This document shows positions 22,156-29,239 of a stretch of 64,000 bases of DNA, piece after piece. The DNA comes from Amycolatopsis lurida (GTDB taxonomy: Bacteria; Actinomycetota; Actinomycetes; Mycobacteriales; Pseudonocardiaceae). The notes under the pieces are model-generated. The model made no database searches, was not told where the DNA came from, and worked only from the letters and a program-made list of their open reading frames with translations. Position 1 is the stretch's first letter, and the number at the start of each line of letters is the position of its first letter. The stretch is from contig NZ_FNTA01000004.1 in NCBI RefSeq assembly GCF_900105055.1, positions 4,433,501 through 4,497,500 of the forward strand. Reading direction: 5' to 3'. A program made the translations under genes and the position numbers.

Positions 22156-22908
22156 ATGAGCCTGGACCTTCTGGTACTGACCGCGGAAGCAGATGCCACC
22201 ACGGTATTGCCCGCTCTGGATCTGCTGCCCCACACCGTACGCGTGCGTGCTCCGGAAGTGACCGCGCTGCTCGACGCCGGCCACCGCGACGTCATCGTCC
22301 TCGACGCCCGGAGCGATCTGGCCTCCGCGAAGAGCCTCTGCCGCCTGCTCAAGGGCGCCGGTGAGGACGAAACCTCCACCCCGGTCATCGCCGTCGTCGG
22401 TGAGGGCGGCCTGGTCGCGGTCAGCGCGGAATGGCGCACCGACGACATCCTCCTCCCGACGGCCGGTCCCGCCGAGGTCGACGCCCGCTTGCGCCTCGTC
22501 ACCACCCGCGACGGCGGCGCCGCGCAGGTCGACGCCGAGCTCCGGGTCGGCGAGCTGGTCATCGACGAGGCGACCTACACCGCGAAGCTCCGCAAGCGCA
22601 CCCTCGAATTGACTTACAAGGAGTTCGAGCTTCTCAAGTACCTCGCCCAGCACGCGGGCCGGGTGTTCACCCGTGCCCAGCTGCTGCAGGAGGTCTGGGG
22701 TTACGACTTCTTCGGTGGCACGCGCACGGTCGACGTCCACGTCCGGCGCCTGCGCGCGAAGCTGGGGCCGGAGCACGAGCAGATGATCGGGACCGTCCGC
22801 AACGTCGGCTACAAGTTCGAGCGGCCGTCCAAGGGCAACACCGCCGCCAAGCAGGCCGTCGCCCCGGACTCGAGCGTCTACGAGCCGAACGAGCTGTCCG
22901 CGCACTGA
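22156..22908 (+). CDS. glnR: Nitrogen regulator GlnR (OmpR/PhoB family, orphan)
   Basis: A 250-aa transcription factor controlling nitrogen assimilation in actinomycetes. The N-terminal receiver is atypical and keeps D50, R52 and T9, the residues whose charge interactions stabilise the unphosphorylated dimer in characterised GlnR proteins. The C-terminal winged helix (residues about 130-225) contains LTYKEFELLKYLAQHAGRVF and GGTRTVDVHVRRLRAKLGPE. No kinase gene is adjacent. Position between lmeA and mshD matches Rv0818. GTTCACC at 22083 overlaps a likely -10 (TATTCT, 22093) and could be a weak PhoP site. Confidence 0.93.
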   Translation: MSLDLLVLTAEADATTVLPALDLLPHTVRVRAPEVTALLDAGHRDVIVLDARSDLASAKSLCRLLKGAGEDETSTPVIAVVGEGGLVAVSAEWRTDDILLPTAGPAEVDARLRLVTTRDGGAAQVDAELRVGELVIDEATYTAKLRKRTLELTYKEFELLKYLAQHAGRVFTRAQLLQEVWGYDFFGGTRTVDVHVRRLRAKLGPEHEQMIGTVRNVGYKFERPSKGNTAAKQAVAPDSSVYEPNELSAH

Positions 22909-22971
22909 ATCCCCTCTCCTGCCTGACAAGACGTCCGGGCGGGTGCCGGGTTCCCCGGTAGGGTCGGTTTC

Positions 22972-23847
22972 ATGCTCGATCTGGCTTGGACCCGTGAACC
23001 GGAAACGGAAGAGATCCGCCGCTTCCTGCTCGCCGTGCGCGAGGCCGACGGCCGTCCGGAGGACACCGGGTTCGCCGGTGGGCAGCATCTTCTGGGGCGT
23101 CTCGACGGTGAGTTGGTCGCGTACGCGCACCTGGACACCGAAGGCGATTCACACGGCAACCAGGTCGCCGAACTGTTCGTGCACCCCGCGCACCGCCGCT
23201 CCGGGCACGGCAGGGCGCTCGTCAAGGCGCTCGTCGACCACGTCGAGGGGAAGCCGCTGCGGGTCTGGGCGCACGGAGATCACCCCGCCGCCGTCCATCT
23301 CGCCGGGACCGAAGGTTTCGAGCGCGCCCGTGAGCTGCTGATCCTGCACGCGGACGTGGAAGCGGCCGATTGGCCGGAACCCGTGACGCGCGAGGGTGTC
23401 ACGCTGCGCACGTTCGTCCCCGGTCAGGACGAGGAAGCGATGGTCCGCGTCAACGCGCGCGCCTTCGACTGGCACCCGGAGCAGGGCGCGCTGACCGTCG
23501 ACGAGGTCCGGGCGACCGAGAAGGAAGCCTGGTTCGACCCCGAGGGCTTCTTCCTCGCGGAAGAGGACGGGAAGGTCATCGGCTTCCACTGGACGAAGAT
23601 CCACGAAGCCGTCCCCGGCCGCTTCGGCGGCGAGCCCGCCGGCGAGGTCTACGTCGTCGGCATCGATCCCGACGCCCAGGGCGGCGGTCTCGGGAAGGCA
23701 CTCACGCTCGCCGGGCTGCGGTACCTCCGCGATCGCGGGCTGGGCCAAGTGATCTTGTACGTCGAAGGCGACAACGCGCCGGCGCTCGCGGTCTATTCGA
23801 AGCTCGGCTTCACCCGATACGAGGTAGACGTTCAATACGCTCGGTAA
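22972..23847 (+). CDS. mshD: Mycothiol synthase MshD
   Basis: A 291-aa protein made of two GNAT domains in tandem; it acetylates Cys-GlcN-Ins with acetyl-CoA in the last step of mycothiol synthesis. The N-terminal domain has VAELFVHPAHRRSGHGRALV and the catalytic C-terminal domain EVYVVGIDPDAQGGGLGKAL. The C-terminal KLGFTRYEVDVQYAR is typical. It confirms an actinobacterial host. The gene starts 63 bp after glnR and may share its transcript. Confidence 0.95.
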   Translation: MLDLAWTREPETEEIRRFLLAVREADGRPEDTGFAGGQHLLGRLDGELVAYAHLDTEGDSHGNQVAELFVHPAHRRSGHGRALVKALVDHVEGKPLRVWAHGDHPAAVHLAGTEGFERARELLILHADVEAADWPEPVTREGVTLRTFVPGQDEEAMVRVNARAFDWHPEQGALTVDEVRATEKEAWFDPEGFFLAEEDGKVIGFHWTKIHEAVPGRFGGEPAGEVYVVGIDPDAQGGGLGKALTLAGLRYLRDRGLGQVILYVEGDNAPALAVYSKLGFTRYEVDVQYAR

Positions 23848-23956
23848 CCGCGTTCACACGTGCGGCACTTGACCGGTCACGGAGAGCAGACGCGCAGGTC
23901 ACGGCTGGGACACGGGCCCCTTTCGGAGTAGTCGCGCTGCTCACATCGGCCGCCTT

Positions 23957-23978
23957 GTTCACCTGTCGTTCACCCTTA
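23957..23978 (+). promoter_or_regulatory. PHO box upstream of pstS
   Basis: Two direct 11-nt units, GTTCACCTGTC and GTTCACCCTTA, match the PhoP-binding direct repeat of actinomycetes. The box ends 97 bp before the pstS start. A lone GTTCACACGTG unit lies further upstream near 23853. It predicts induction of pstSCAB by phosphate starvation. Confidence 0.82.
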
Positions 23979-24075
23979 GACGGTCGCCTGTCCACTGTCG
24001 GTGCTTAGTGTCCGGTCCGGAAGGAACGCTCCCGTTCCACCGATCCGGCGAAAGTCTCCCAGTGGAGGAAATGCA

Positions 24076-25203
24076 GTGAAGATCATGCGGCCCGCGGGCG
24101 CGATCGGCATCGTGGCCACCGCCGCCCTCGTGCTCGGCGCCTGTGGATCCGACCCGGCGGCGACCAAGCCCGGCAGCACCGGTGCCGCCGCCGCCCCCAG
24201 CGGCACGGCCGACGTCGACTGTGGCGGCAAGAACCCGCTTTCCGCCGAGGGCTCGTCCGCGCAGAAGACCGCGATCGACATCTTCGTGCAGGCCTACGCC
24301 GCCAAGTGCTCCGGCCAGAAGGTGAACTACAACCCCAGCGGTTCGGGCGCCGGCGTCAAGCAGTTCAACGGCAACCAGGTCGACTTCGCCGGATCCGACT
24401 CGCCGCTCAAGTCCGGTGAGGAGGCCGACAAGGCCAAGGCCCGGTGCGCCTCCGACGCCTGGAACCTCCCGCTCGTCATCGGCCCGGTCGCGGTCGCCTA
24501 CAAGGTCTCCGGGGTCGACAAGCTGACCCTGACCCCCGAGGTCACCGCCAAGATCTTCAACGGCGGCATCACCAAGTGGAACGACCCGGCCATCAAGGCG
24601 GTCAAGGGCAACGAGAGCGTCAACCTGCCGGACAAGCCGATCCAGGTCATCTCCCGCACCGACGAGTCGGGCACCACCGACAACTTCCAGAAGTACCTGA
24701 AGGTCGCCTCGAAGGGCGCCTGGACCCAGGGCGACGGCAAGAAGTTCAACGGTGGCGTCGGTAACGGTGCCGAGAAGTCCAACGGCGTGGCCAGCGCGGT
24801 CAAGGCCACCGACGGTGCCATCACCTACGTCGAGTCCGCGTTCGCGAAGGACGGCATCAGCACCGCCCTCATCGACAGCGGCTCCGGCGGTGTCGAGCTG
24901 AACGCCGCGAACGTCGCCAAGTCCCTCGACGCGGCGAAGTTCAAGAAGGAGGGCACCAACGACCTCGCGCTGGACCTGGACGCGATCTACTCCAGCAACG
25001 TCCCCGGCGCCTACCCGGTCATCCTCGCCACCTACGAGATCGTCTGCTCGAAGTACGCCGACGCCGAGGTCGCGAAGGCCGTCAAGGCCTTCCTGACCGT
25101 CGCCGCCACGGACGGCCAGAAGCCGCTCGCGGACAAGGGTTACGTGCCGATCCCGCAGAGCCTGCAGGACAAGGTCCTGACCGCTGTCAAGGCCATCGCC
25201 TGA
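24076..25203 (+). CDS. pstS: Phosphate-binding lipoprotein PstS
   Basis: A 375-aa substrate-binding protein for high-affinity phosphate uptake. The signal peptide ends in a lipobox LVLGAC, so the mature protein is anchored by its Cys about residue 25. Phosphate-binding loops are visible: EGSSAQKTAIDIF, DFAGSDSPLKSGE and the RTDESGTTDNFQKYL segment. The GTG at 24076 follows GGAGGAA at ideal spacing. It is the first gene of pstSCAB and lies behind a PHO box. Confidence 0.96.
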   Translation: MKIMRPAGAIGIVATAALVLGACGSDPAATKPGSTGAAAAPSGTADVDCGGKNPLSAEGSSAQKTAIDIFVQAYAAKCSGQKVNYNPSGSGAGVKQFNGNQVDFAGSDSPLKSGEEADKAKARCASDAWNLPLVIGPVAVAYKVSGVDKLTLTPEVTAKIFNGGITKWNDPAIKAVKGNESVNLPDKPIQVISRTDESGTTDNFQKYLKVASKGAWTQGDGKKFNGGVGNGAEKSNGVASAVKATDGAITYVESAFAKDGISTALIDSGSGGVELNAANVAKSLDAAKFKKEGTNDLALDLDAIYSSNVPGAYPVILATYEIVCSKYADAEVAKAVKAFLTVAATDGQKPLADKGYVPIPQSLQDKVLTAVKAIA

Positions 25204-25259
25204 CCCTGTTGCCAACCTTCAGGTTGATCAGTAAAAGACAGGCTGGACAGAAGTAGTCG

Positions 25260-26333
25260 ATGAGCGATTCCTCTTCGCCCAGAACGCCCACCGGCGACCC
25301 CGGTGGGCGTTCTGGCGTCCGCGAGACCTTCACGGAGGACCCGATTTCGGAGCAACCTGCCGCGTCACCGCCCGAGAAGTCCTCGGTGCCGCTCGCGAGC
25401 CCCAATTCCAGGACGGTGCGACCCGGTGACCGCATCTTCCAGTTCCTGACCACCGGTGCCGGCGTCTTCGTCGTCGCACTGATCGGCCTGATCGGGTTGT
25501 TCCTGCTGGTGCAGGCCATCCCGGCGCTCCAGGCCGACAACGTGAACTTCCTGACCAGCCAGGTCTGGCAGACCACCCCGGACGACATGCGCTTCGGGAT
25601 CATGGGCCTGCTGCTCGTCACGGTGTACTCGTCCCTGCTGGCGCTGGTCATCGCGATGCCGATCTCGCTCGGGATCGCCCTCTTCCTCACCCAGTACGCG
25701 CCGAAGCGGCTGGCGCGACCGTTCGCGTACGTGATCGACCTGCTCGCCGCGGTCCCCTCGATCATCTACGGCCTGTGGGGCCTGATGGTCTTCGCGCCGA
25801 CGATCGAGCCCTTCTCCCAGTGGGTCAACGACACCTTCTCGTGGATCCCGATCTTCGCGGCGGGCAATGTCTCGCCGGACATGCGGGGCACGATCTTCAC
25901 CGCGGGCATCGTGCTGGCCGTGATGATCCTGCCGATCATCACCTCGCTGTCCCGTGAGGTGTTCGAGCGGACCCCGACCCCGCACATCGAAGGCGCGCTG
26001 GCCCTGGGCGCCACTCGCTGGGAGGTCATCCGCACCACGGTGCTGCCGTTCGGCAAGGCGGGCTACATCGGTGCCTCGATGCTCGGCCTCGGCCGCGCGC
26101 TCGGCGAGACGATCGCGCTCGCGATCATCCTGACCGGCGCGGTGGGCCGCGAGTTCACCTGGAGCCTCTTCGACGGCGGCGCCACGTTCGCCTCGAAGAT
26201 CGCGGCGGACTACGCGGAACTCAACAACGAGATCTCGGCGGGCGCGTACATCGCGGCCGGCCTCGTGCTGTTCCTGCTGACGTTCGTCGTCAACTTCGCC
26301 GCGCGATCCATCATCGCCAAGAAGGGGGACTGA
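25260..26333 (+). CDS. pstC: Phosphate ABC transporter permease PstC
   Basis: A 357-aa inner-membrane permease with about six transmembrane helices and the BPD_transp_1 EAA loop (GALALGATRWEVIRTTVLP) that docks on PstB. About 65 hydrophilic residues precede the first helix, longer than usual. The first 20 codons contain a perfect 16-bp hairpin (25279-25315). ATG 25260 is used although it has no strong ribosome binding site, so a later start cannot be excluded. Two bases separate its stop from the pstA start. Confidence 0.95.
   Translation: MSDSSSPRTPTGDPGGRSGVRETFTEDPISEQPAASPPEKSSVPLASPNSRTVRPGDRIFQFLTTGAGVFVVALIGLIGLFLLVQAIPALQADNVNFLTSQVWQTTPDDMRFGIMGLLLVTVYSSLLALVIAMPISLGIALFLTQYAPKRLARPFAYVIDLLAAVPSIIYGLWGLMVFAPTIEPFSQWVNDTFSWIPIFAAGNVSPDMRGTIFTAGIVLAVMILPIITSLSREVFERTPTPHIEGALALGATRWEVIRTTVLPFGKAGYIGASMLGLGRALGETIALAIILTGAVGREFTWSLFDGGATFASKIAADYAELNNEISAGAYIAAGLVLFLLTFVVNFAARSIIAKKGD
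25279..25315 (+). promoter_or_regulatory. 16-bp perfect hairpin at 5' end of pstC
   Basis: CCAGAACGCCCACCGG (25279-25294) is followed after five bases by its exact complement (25300-25315). It sits 76 bp after the pstS stop and inside the first 20 codons of the annotated pstC. It could attenuate transcription or stabilise the upstream pstS mRNA, so that more binding protein than permease is made. Confidence 0.6.
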
Positions 26334-26335
26334 GC

Positions 26336-27253
26336 ATGTCCACCACGCTCGAGAAGACCCCCGCCACCACGCCCGCCTTCCAGCAGGTCAGCCTGGCCAG
26401 GAAGGCCAAGAACGGCTTCGCCACGGCACTGATCTGGCTGTCGTTCCTGATCGCCGTGGTGCCGCTGGTGTGGCTGCTCGCCACCGTGGTCATCAACGGT
26501 GTCAAGCGGATCCCCTACAGCAACTGGTGGACCGAGGACTTCGGCTCGGTGCTGTCGGACGAGGTCGGCGGCGGCGTCGCCCACGCCGTCATCGGCTCCG
26601 TGCTGCAGGGCCTGGTCTGCGCGATCATCGCGGTGCCGATCGGCATGCTGGTCGCGATCTACCTGGTCGAATACGGCCGCGGCAAACTCGCGAAGATCAC
26701 CACGTTCATGGTGGACATCCTCTCCGGTGTCCCCTCGATCGTCGCGGCGCTGTTCATCTACGCCCTGTGGATCACCACGTTCGGCCTCCCGCGCAGCGGT
26801 TTCGCCGTGTCGCTCGCCCTGGTGCTGCTGATGATCCCGGTGGTCGTGCGCTCCTCGGAGGAGATGCTGCGGATCGTCCCGGACGACCTGCGCGAAGCCT
26901 CGTACGCGCTCGGCGTGCCGAAGTGGAAGACGATCATGAAGATCGTCCTGCCGACCGCGCTGTCCGGCATCATCGGCGGCATCATGATGGCGCTCGCCCG
27001 GGTCATGGGCGAGACCGCGCCGCTGCTGGTCCTCGTCGGCTACTCCGCCTACGTGAACTGGGACATCTTCGGTGGCGAGCAAGCCGCTCTGCCGCTTCTG
27101 ATGAACAACGAACGGGTCAGCAACCCGTTCGACGAAGGTACCGTCGCGTTCGACAGGATCTGGGGAGCGGCGCTCACCCTGGTGCTGATCATCGCGATCG
27201 TGAACCTCCTCGCCATGCTCTTTGCCCGTCTTGTCGCCCCGAAGAAGAAGTGA
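26336..27253 (+). CDS. pstA: Phosphate ABC transporter permease PstA
   Basis: A 305-aa permease, second membrane subunit of the Pst transporter, with about six helices starting near residue 28 (FATALIWLSFLIAVVPLVWL). The coupling EAA loop reads EASYALGVPKWKTIMKIVLP, and GGIMMALARVMGETAPLLVL is the conserved segment after it. ATG 26336 follows the pstC TGA by two bases. Translation is probably coupled. Confidence 0.96.
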   Translation: MSTTLEKTPATTPAFQQVSLARKAKNGFATALIWLSFLIAVVPLVWLLATVVINGVKRIPYSNWWTEDFGSVLSDEVGGGVAHAVIGSVLQGLVCAIIAVPIGMLVAIYLVEYGRGKLAKITTFMVDILSGVPSIVAALFIYALWITTFGLPRSGFAVSLALVLLMIPVVVRSSEEMLRIVPDDLREASYALGVPKWKTIMKIVLPTALSGIIGGIMMALARVMGETAPLLVLVGYSAYVNWDIFGGEQAALPLLMNNERVSNPFDEGTVAFDRIWGAALTLVLIIAIVNLLAMLFARLVAPKKK

Positions 27254-27263
27254 GCTGTTTGAG

Positions 27264-28040
27264 ATGGCCAAACGAATCGACGTCAAAGACGTGGACATCT
27301 ACTACGGCAAATTCCACGCCGTGGACGGCGTCACCCTCTCGGTGCCGCCGCGGAACGTCACCGCGTTCATCGGCCCGTCGGGCTGCGGCAAGTCGACCGT
27401 CCTGCGCACGCTGAACCGCATGCACGAGGTCATCCCCGGCGCCCGCGTCGAGGGTGAGGTGCTGCTCGACGGCGAGAACATCTACGGCGCCGGGGTCGAC
27501 CCGGTGCAGGTCCGCCGCACGATCGGCATGGTGTTCCAGCGGCCCAACCCGTTCCCGACGATGTCCATCCGCGACAACGTCGTGGCCGGCCTGCGCCTGG
27601 GCGGCACCAAGGGCAAGAAGGAACTCGACGACGTCGCCGAGCGCGCCCTGCGCGGCGCGAACCTGTGGAACGAGGTCAAGGACCGGCTGAACAAGCCGGG
27701 CGGCGGCCTCTCCGGTGGTCAGCAGCAGCGGCTCTGCATCGCGCGGGCGATCGCCGTGCGGCCCGACGTGCTGCTGATGGACGAGCCGTGCTCCGCGCTC
27801 GACCCGATCTCGACCCTCGCCATCGAGGACCTGATCGGTGAGCTCAAGAAGGAGTACACGATCGTCATCGTGACGCACAACATGCAGCAGGCGGCGCGGG
27901 TGTCGGACCAGACCGCGTTCTTCAACCTGGCGGGCGTCGGCCAGCCGGGTCGCCTGGTGGAGCTGAACGACACCGAGAAGATCTTCTCGAACCCGGACGA
28001 GAAGGCGACCGAGGACTACATCTCGGGCCGCTTCGGCTGA
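27264..28040 (+). CDS. pstB: Phosphate ABC transporter ATPase PstB
   Basis: A 258-aa ATP-binding subunit that drives phosphate import. Walker A is GPSGCGKST (near residue 34), the Q-loop is GMVFQRPNPFP, the signature LSGGQQQRLCIARA, Walker B LLMDEPCSALDP and the H-loop THNM. ATG 27264 gives the usual family length; an upstream start at 27222 would run into the pstA gene. It ends the operon, followed by a GTGAAGGCCCCCTTC palindrome and the first 21-nt repeat array. Confidence 0.97.
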   Translation: MAKRIDVKDVDIYYGKFHAVDGVTLSVPPRNVTAFIGPSGCGKSTVLRTLNRMHEVIPGARVEGEVLLDGENIYGAGVDPVQVRRTIGMVFQRPNPFPTMSIRDNVVAGLRLGGTKGKKELDDVAERALRGANLWNEVKDRLNKPGGGLSGGQQQRLCIARAIAVRPDVLLMDEPCSALDPISTLAIEDLIGELKKEYTIVIVTHNMQQAARVSDQTAFFNLAGVGQPGRLVELNDTEKIFSNPDEKATEDYISGRFG

Positions 28041-28050
28041 GTCTCTCTCG

Positions 28051-28103
28051 CGTGTGAAGGCCCCCTTCCCCCGGCTGAGTCGAGGGAAGGGGGCCTTTAC
28101 ACG
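28051..28103 (+). terminator. GTGAAGGCCCCCTTC palindrome after pstB
   Basis: CGTGTGAAGGCCCCCTTCCC (28051-28070) pairs with 28084-28103 with one mismatch. It begins ten bases after the pstB stop. It is a member of the palindrome family seen at 18807 and 60249. Confidence 0.75.
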
Positions 28104-28181
28104 CTTTGGGGGTCTGGCCGGGTGGGGCGTCGGACGGGCGGCAGTGCGGTGCACAGGTGACGGTCTCGCGCGGGCATCTCG

Positions 28182-28386
28182 CGTGACTGAATGGACGACA
28201 CGTGTGTCCGGGCGGACGACACGTGTGTCCAGACGGACGACACGTGTGACTGGGCGGACGACACGTGTGTCCAGACGGACGGCTCGCCGCGTAGCCCAGC
28301 CGCGGCAGTGTCGTCCGCCCGATCACGCGTGTCGTCCATCGGCTCACGCGTGTCGTCCGCCCAGTCACGCGAAACGACCGACATCG
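28182..28386. repeat. Array 1 of degenerate 21-nt repeat, orientation switch in the middle
   Basis: Units repeat at exact 21-bp steps. In the left block CGTG recurs at 28201, 28222, 28243 and 28264, with units such as GGACGACACGTGTGTCC. In the right block CACGCG recurs at 28324, 28345 and 28366, with the same unit inverted (GTGTCGTCCGCCC). About 35 diverged bases separate the blocks. A 19-bp segment at 28246-28264 is perfectly complementary to 28350-28368. The array fills the gap between the convergent pstB and phoU genes, together with a terminator on each side. No coding gene is supported in 28041-28496. Confidence 0.85.
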
Positions 28387-28442
28387 GTCCAGGCGGTCAT
28401 GAGTGGCGTGAGGCAGTCCGCGAGCGTAGGGCCGTGAGACGA

Positions 28443-28487
28443 CGAAGGGGCCCTTCACCGCGTGAGATGCGGTGACGGGCCCCTTCG
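28443..28487 (-). terminator. Terminator of phoU
   Basis: CGAAGGGGCCCTTCACCGC (28443-28461) pairs with 28469-28487 apart from a small internal mismatch. It starts ten bases beyond the phoU stop. The AAGGGGCCC core relates it to the other palindromes. Confidence 0.7.
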
Positions 28488-28496
28488 CGACAGTAG

Positions 28497-29159
28497 TTAC
28501 AGCTCGTCGGGTCCGTAGCCGGGCATCTTGCCGGTCACCACGAAGATCATCCGGCGCGCGACCGAGACGGCGTGGTCGGCGAAGCGCTCGTAGAAGCGGC
28601 CCAGCAGGGTGACGTCCACGGCCGCGGCGACGCCGTGGTCCCAGTTCCGGTCCATGATGACCGTGAACAGGTGCTTGTGGATCTCGTCGACCTCGTCGTC
28701 GTCCGACTCGATCGTGCGGGCGGCCTCGACGTCCTTGGACTTGATGACCTGCTCGACCTGGCGGGCCAGGTTCACCCCGACCTCACCCATCTTGGCGAAG
28801 TCGGCCTTCACCTCGTCGGGCAGCACGGGATCCGGGTGACGGCGGCGCGCGGCCTTGGCCACGTGCAACGCCAGATCGCCCATCCGCTCCAGGCTCTCCG
28901 CCGCGTGGATCGCGGCGAGGACGGTCCGCAGGTCGGTCGCGACGGGTGCCTGCAGGGCCAGCAGCGCGTACGCCTGCTCCTCGCATTCGGCGCGCGCGTC
29001 GTCGACCTTCGCGTCGTCGCTGATCACCTGCTCGGCGAGTCCGAGATCGACCTCGAGCAACGCCCGGGTCGCCCGCTCCATCGCGTCGGCGACCTGGAGC
29101 GACATGCTCGCTAGGTTCTCGGCGAGCTGTTCGAGTTCGACATGGTAAGCCTCACGCAT
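28497..29159 (-). CDS. phoU: Phosphate signalling protein PhoU (PhoY)
   Basis: A 220-aa all-helical protein built from two repeated three-helix bundles with the metal-binding signatures ESLERMGDLALHVAK and LGRFYERFADHAVSVARR. PhoU links the Pst transporter to the PhoR kinase and dampens the phosphate-starvation response when phosphate is ample. It is convergent with pstB, as PhoY2 is with the transporter gene in mycobacteria. The ATG at 29159 is the first Met of MREAYHVELEQLAENLA, the usual start. Confidence 0.95.
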   Translation of the reverse strand: MREAYHVELEQLAENLASMSLQVADAMERATRALLEVDLGLAEQVISDDAKVDDARAECEEQAYALLALQAPVATDLRTVLAAIHAAESLERMGDLALHVAKAARRRHPDPVLPDEVKADFAKMGEVGVNLARQVEQVIKSKDVEAARTIESDDDEVDEIHKHLFTVIMDRNWDHGVAAAVDVTLLGRFYERFADHAVSVARRMIFVVTGKMPGYGPDEL

Positions 29160-29239
29160 GGCCCAACCCTACGGGGAACAGGGACCAAAAGCCGCATCCC
29201 AGAGTGAACCCGACGTGAACCCGGACTAACGAATGATCC

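Noticed and set aside
28191..28475. Open frames across array 1 encoding repeats such as RTTRVSG
   Set aside because: Same reason: the 21-nt period opens all frames, and no ribosome binding site or conserved product is evident.
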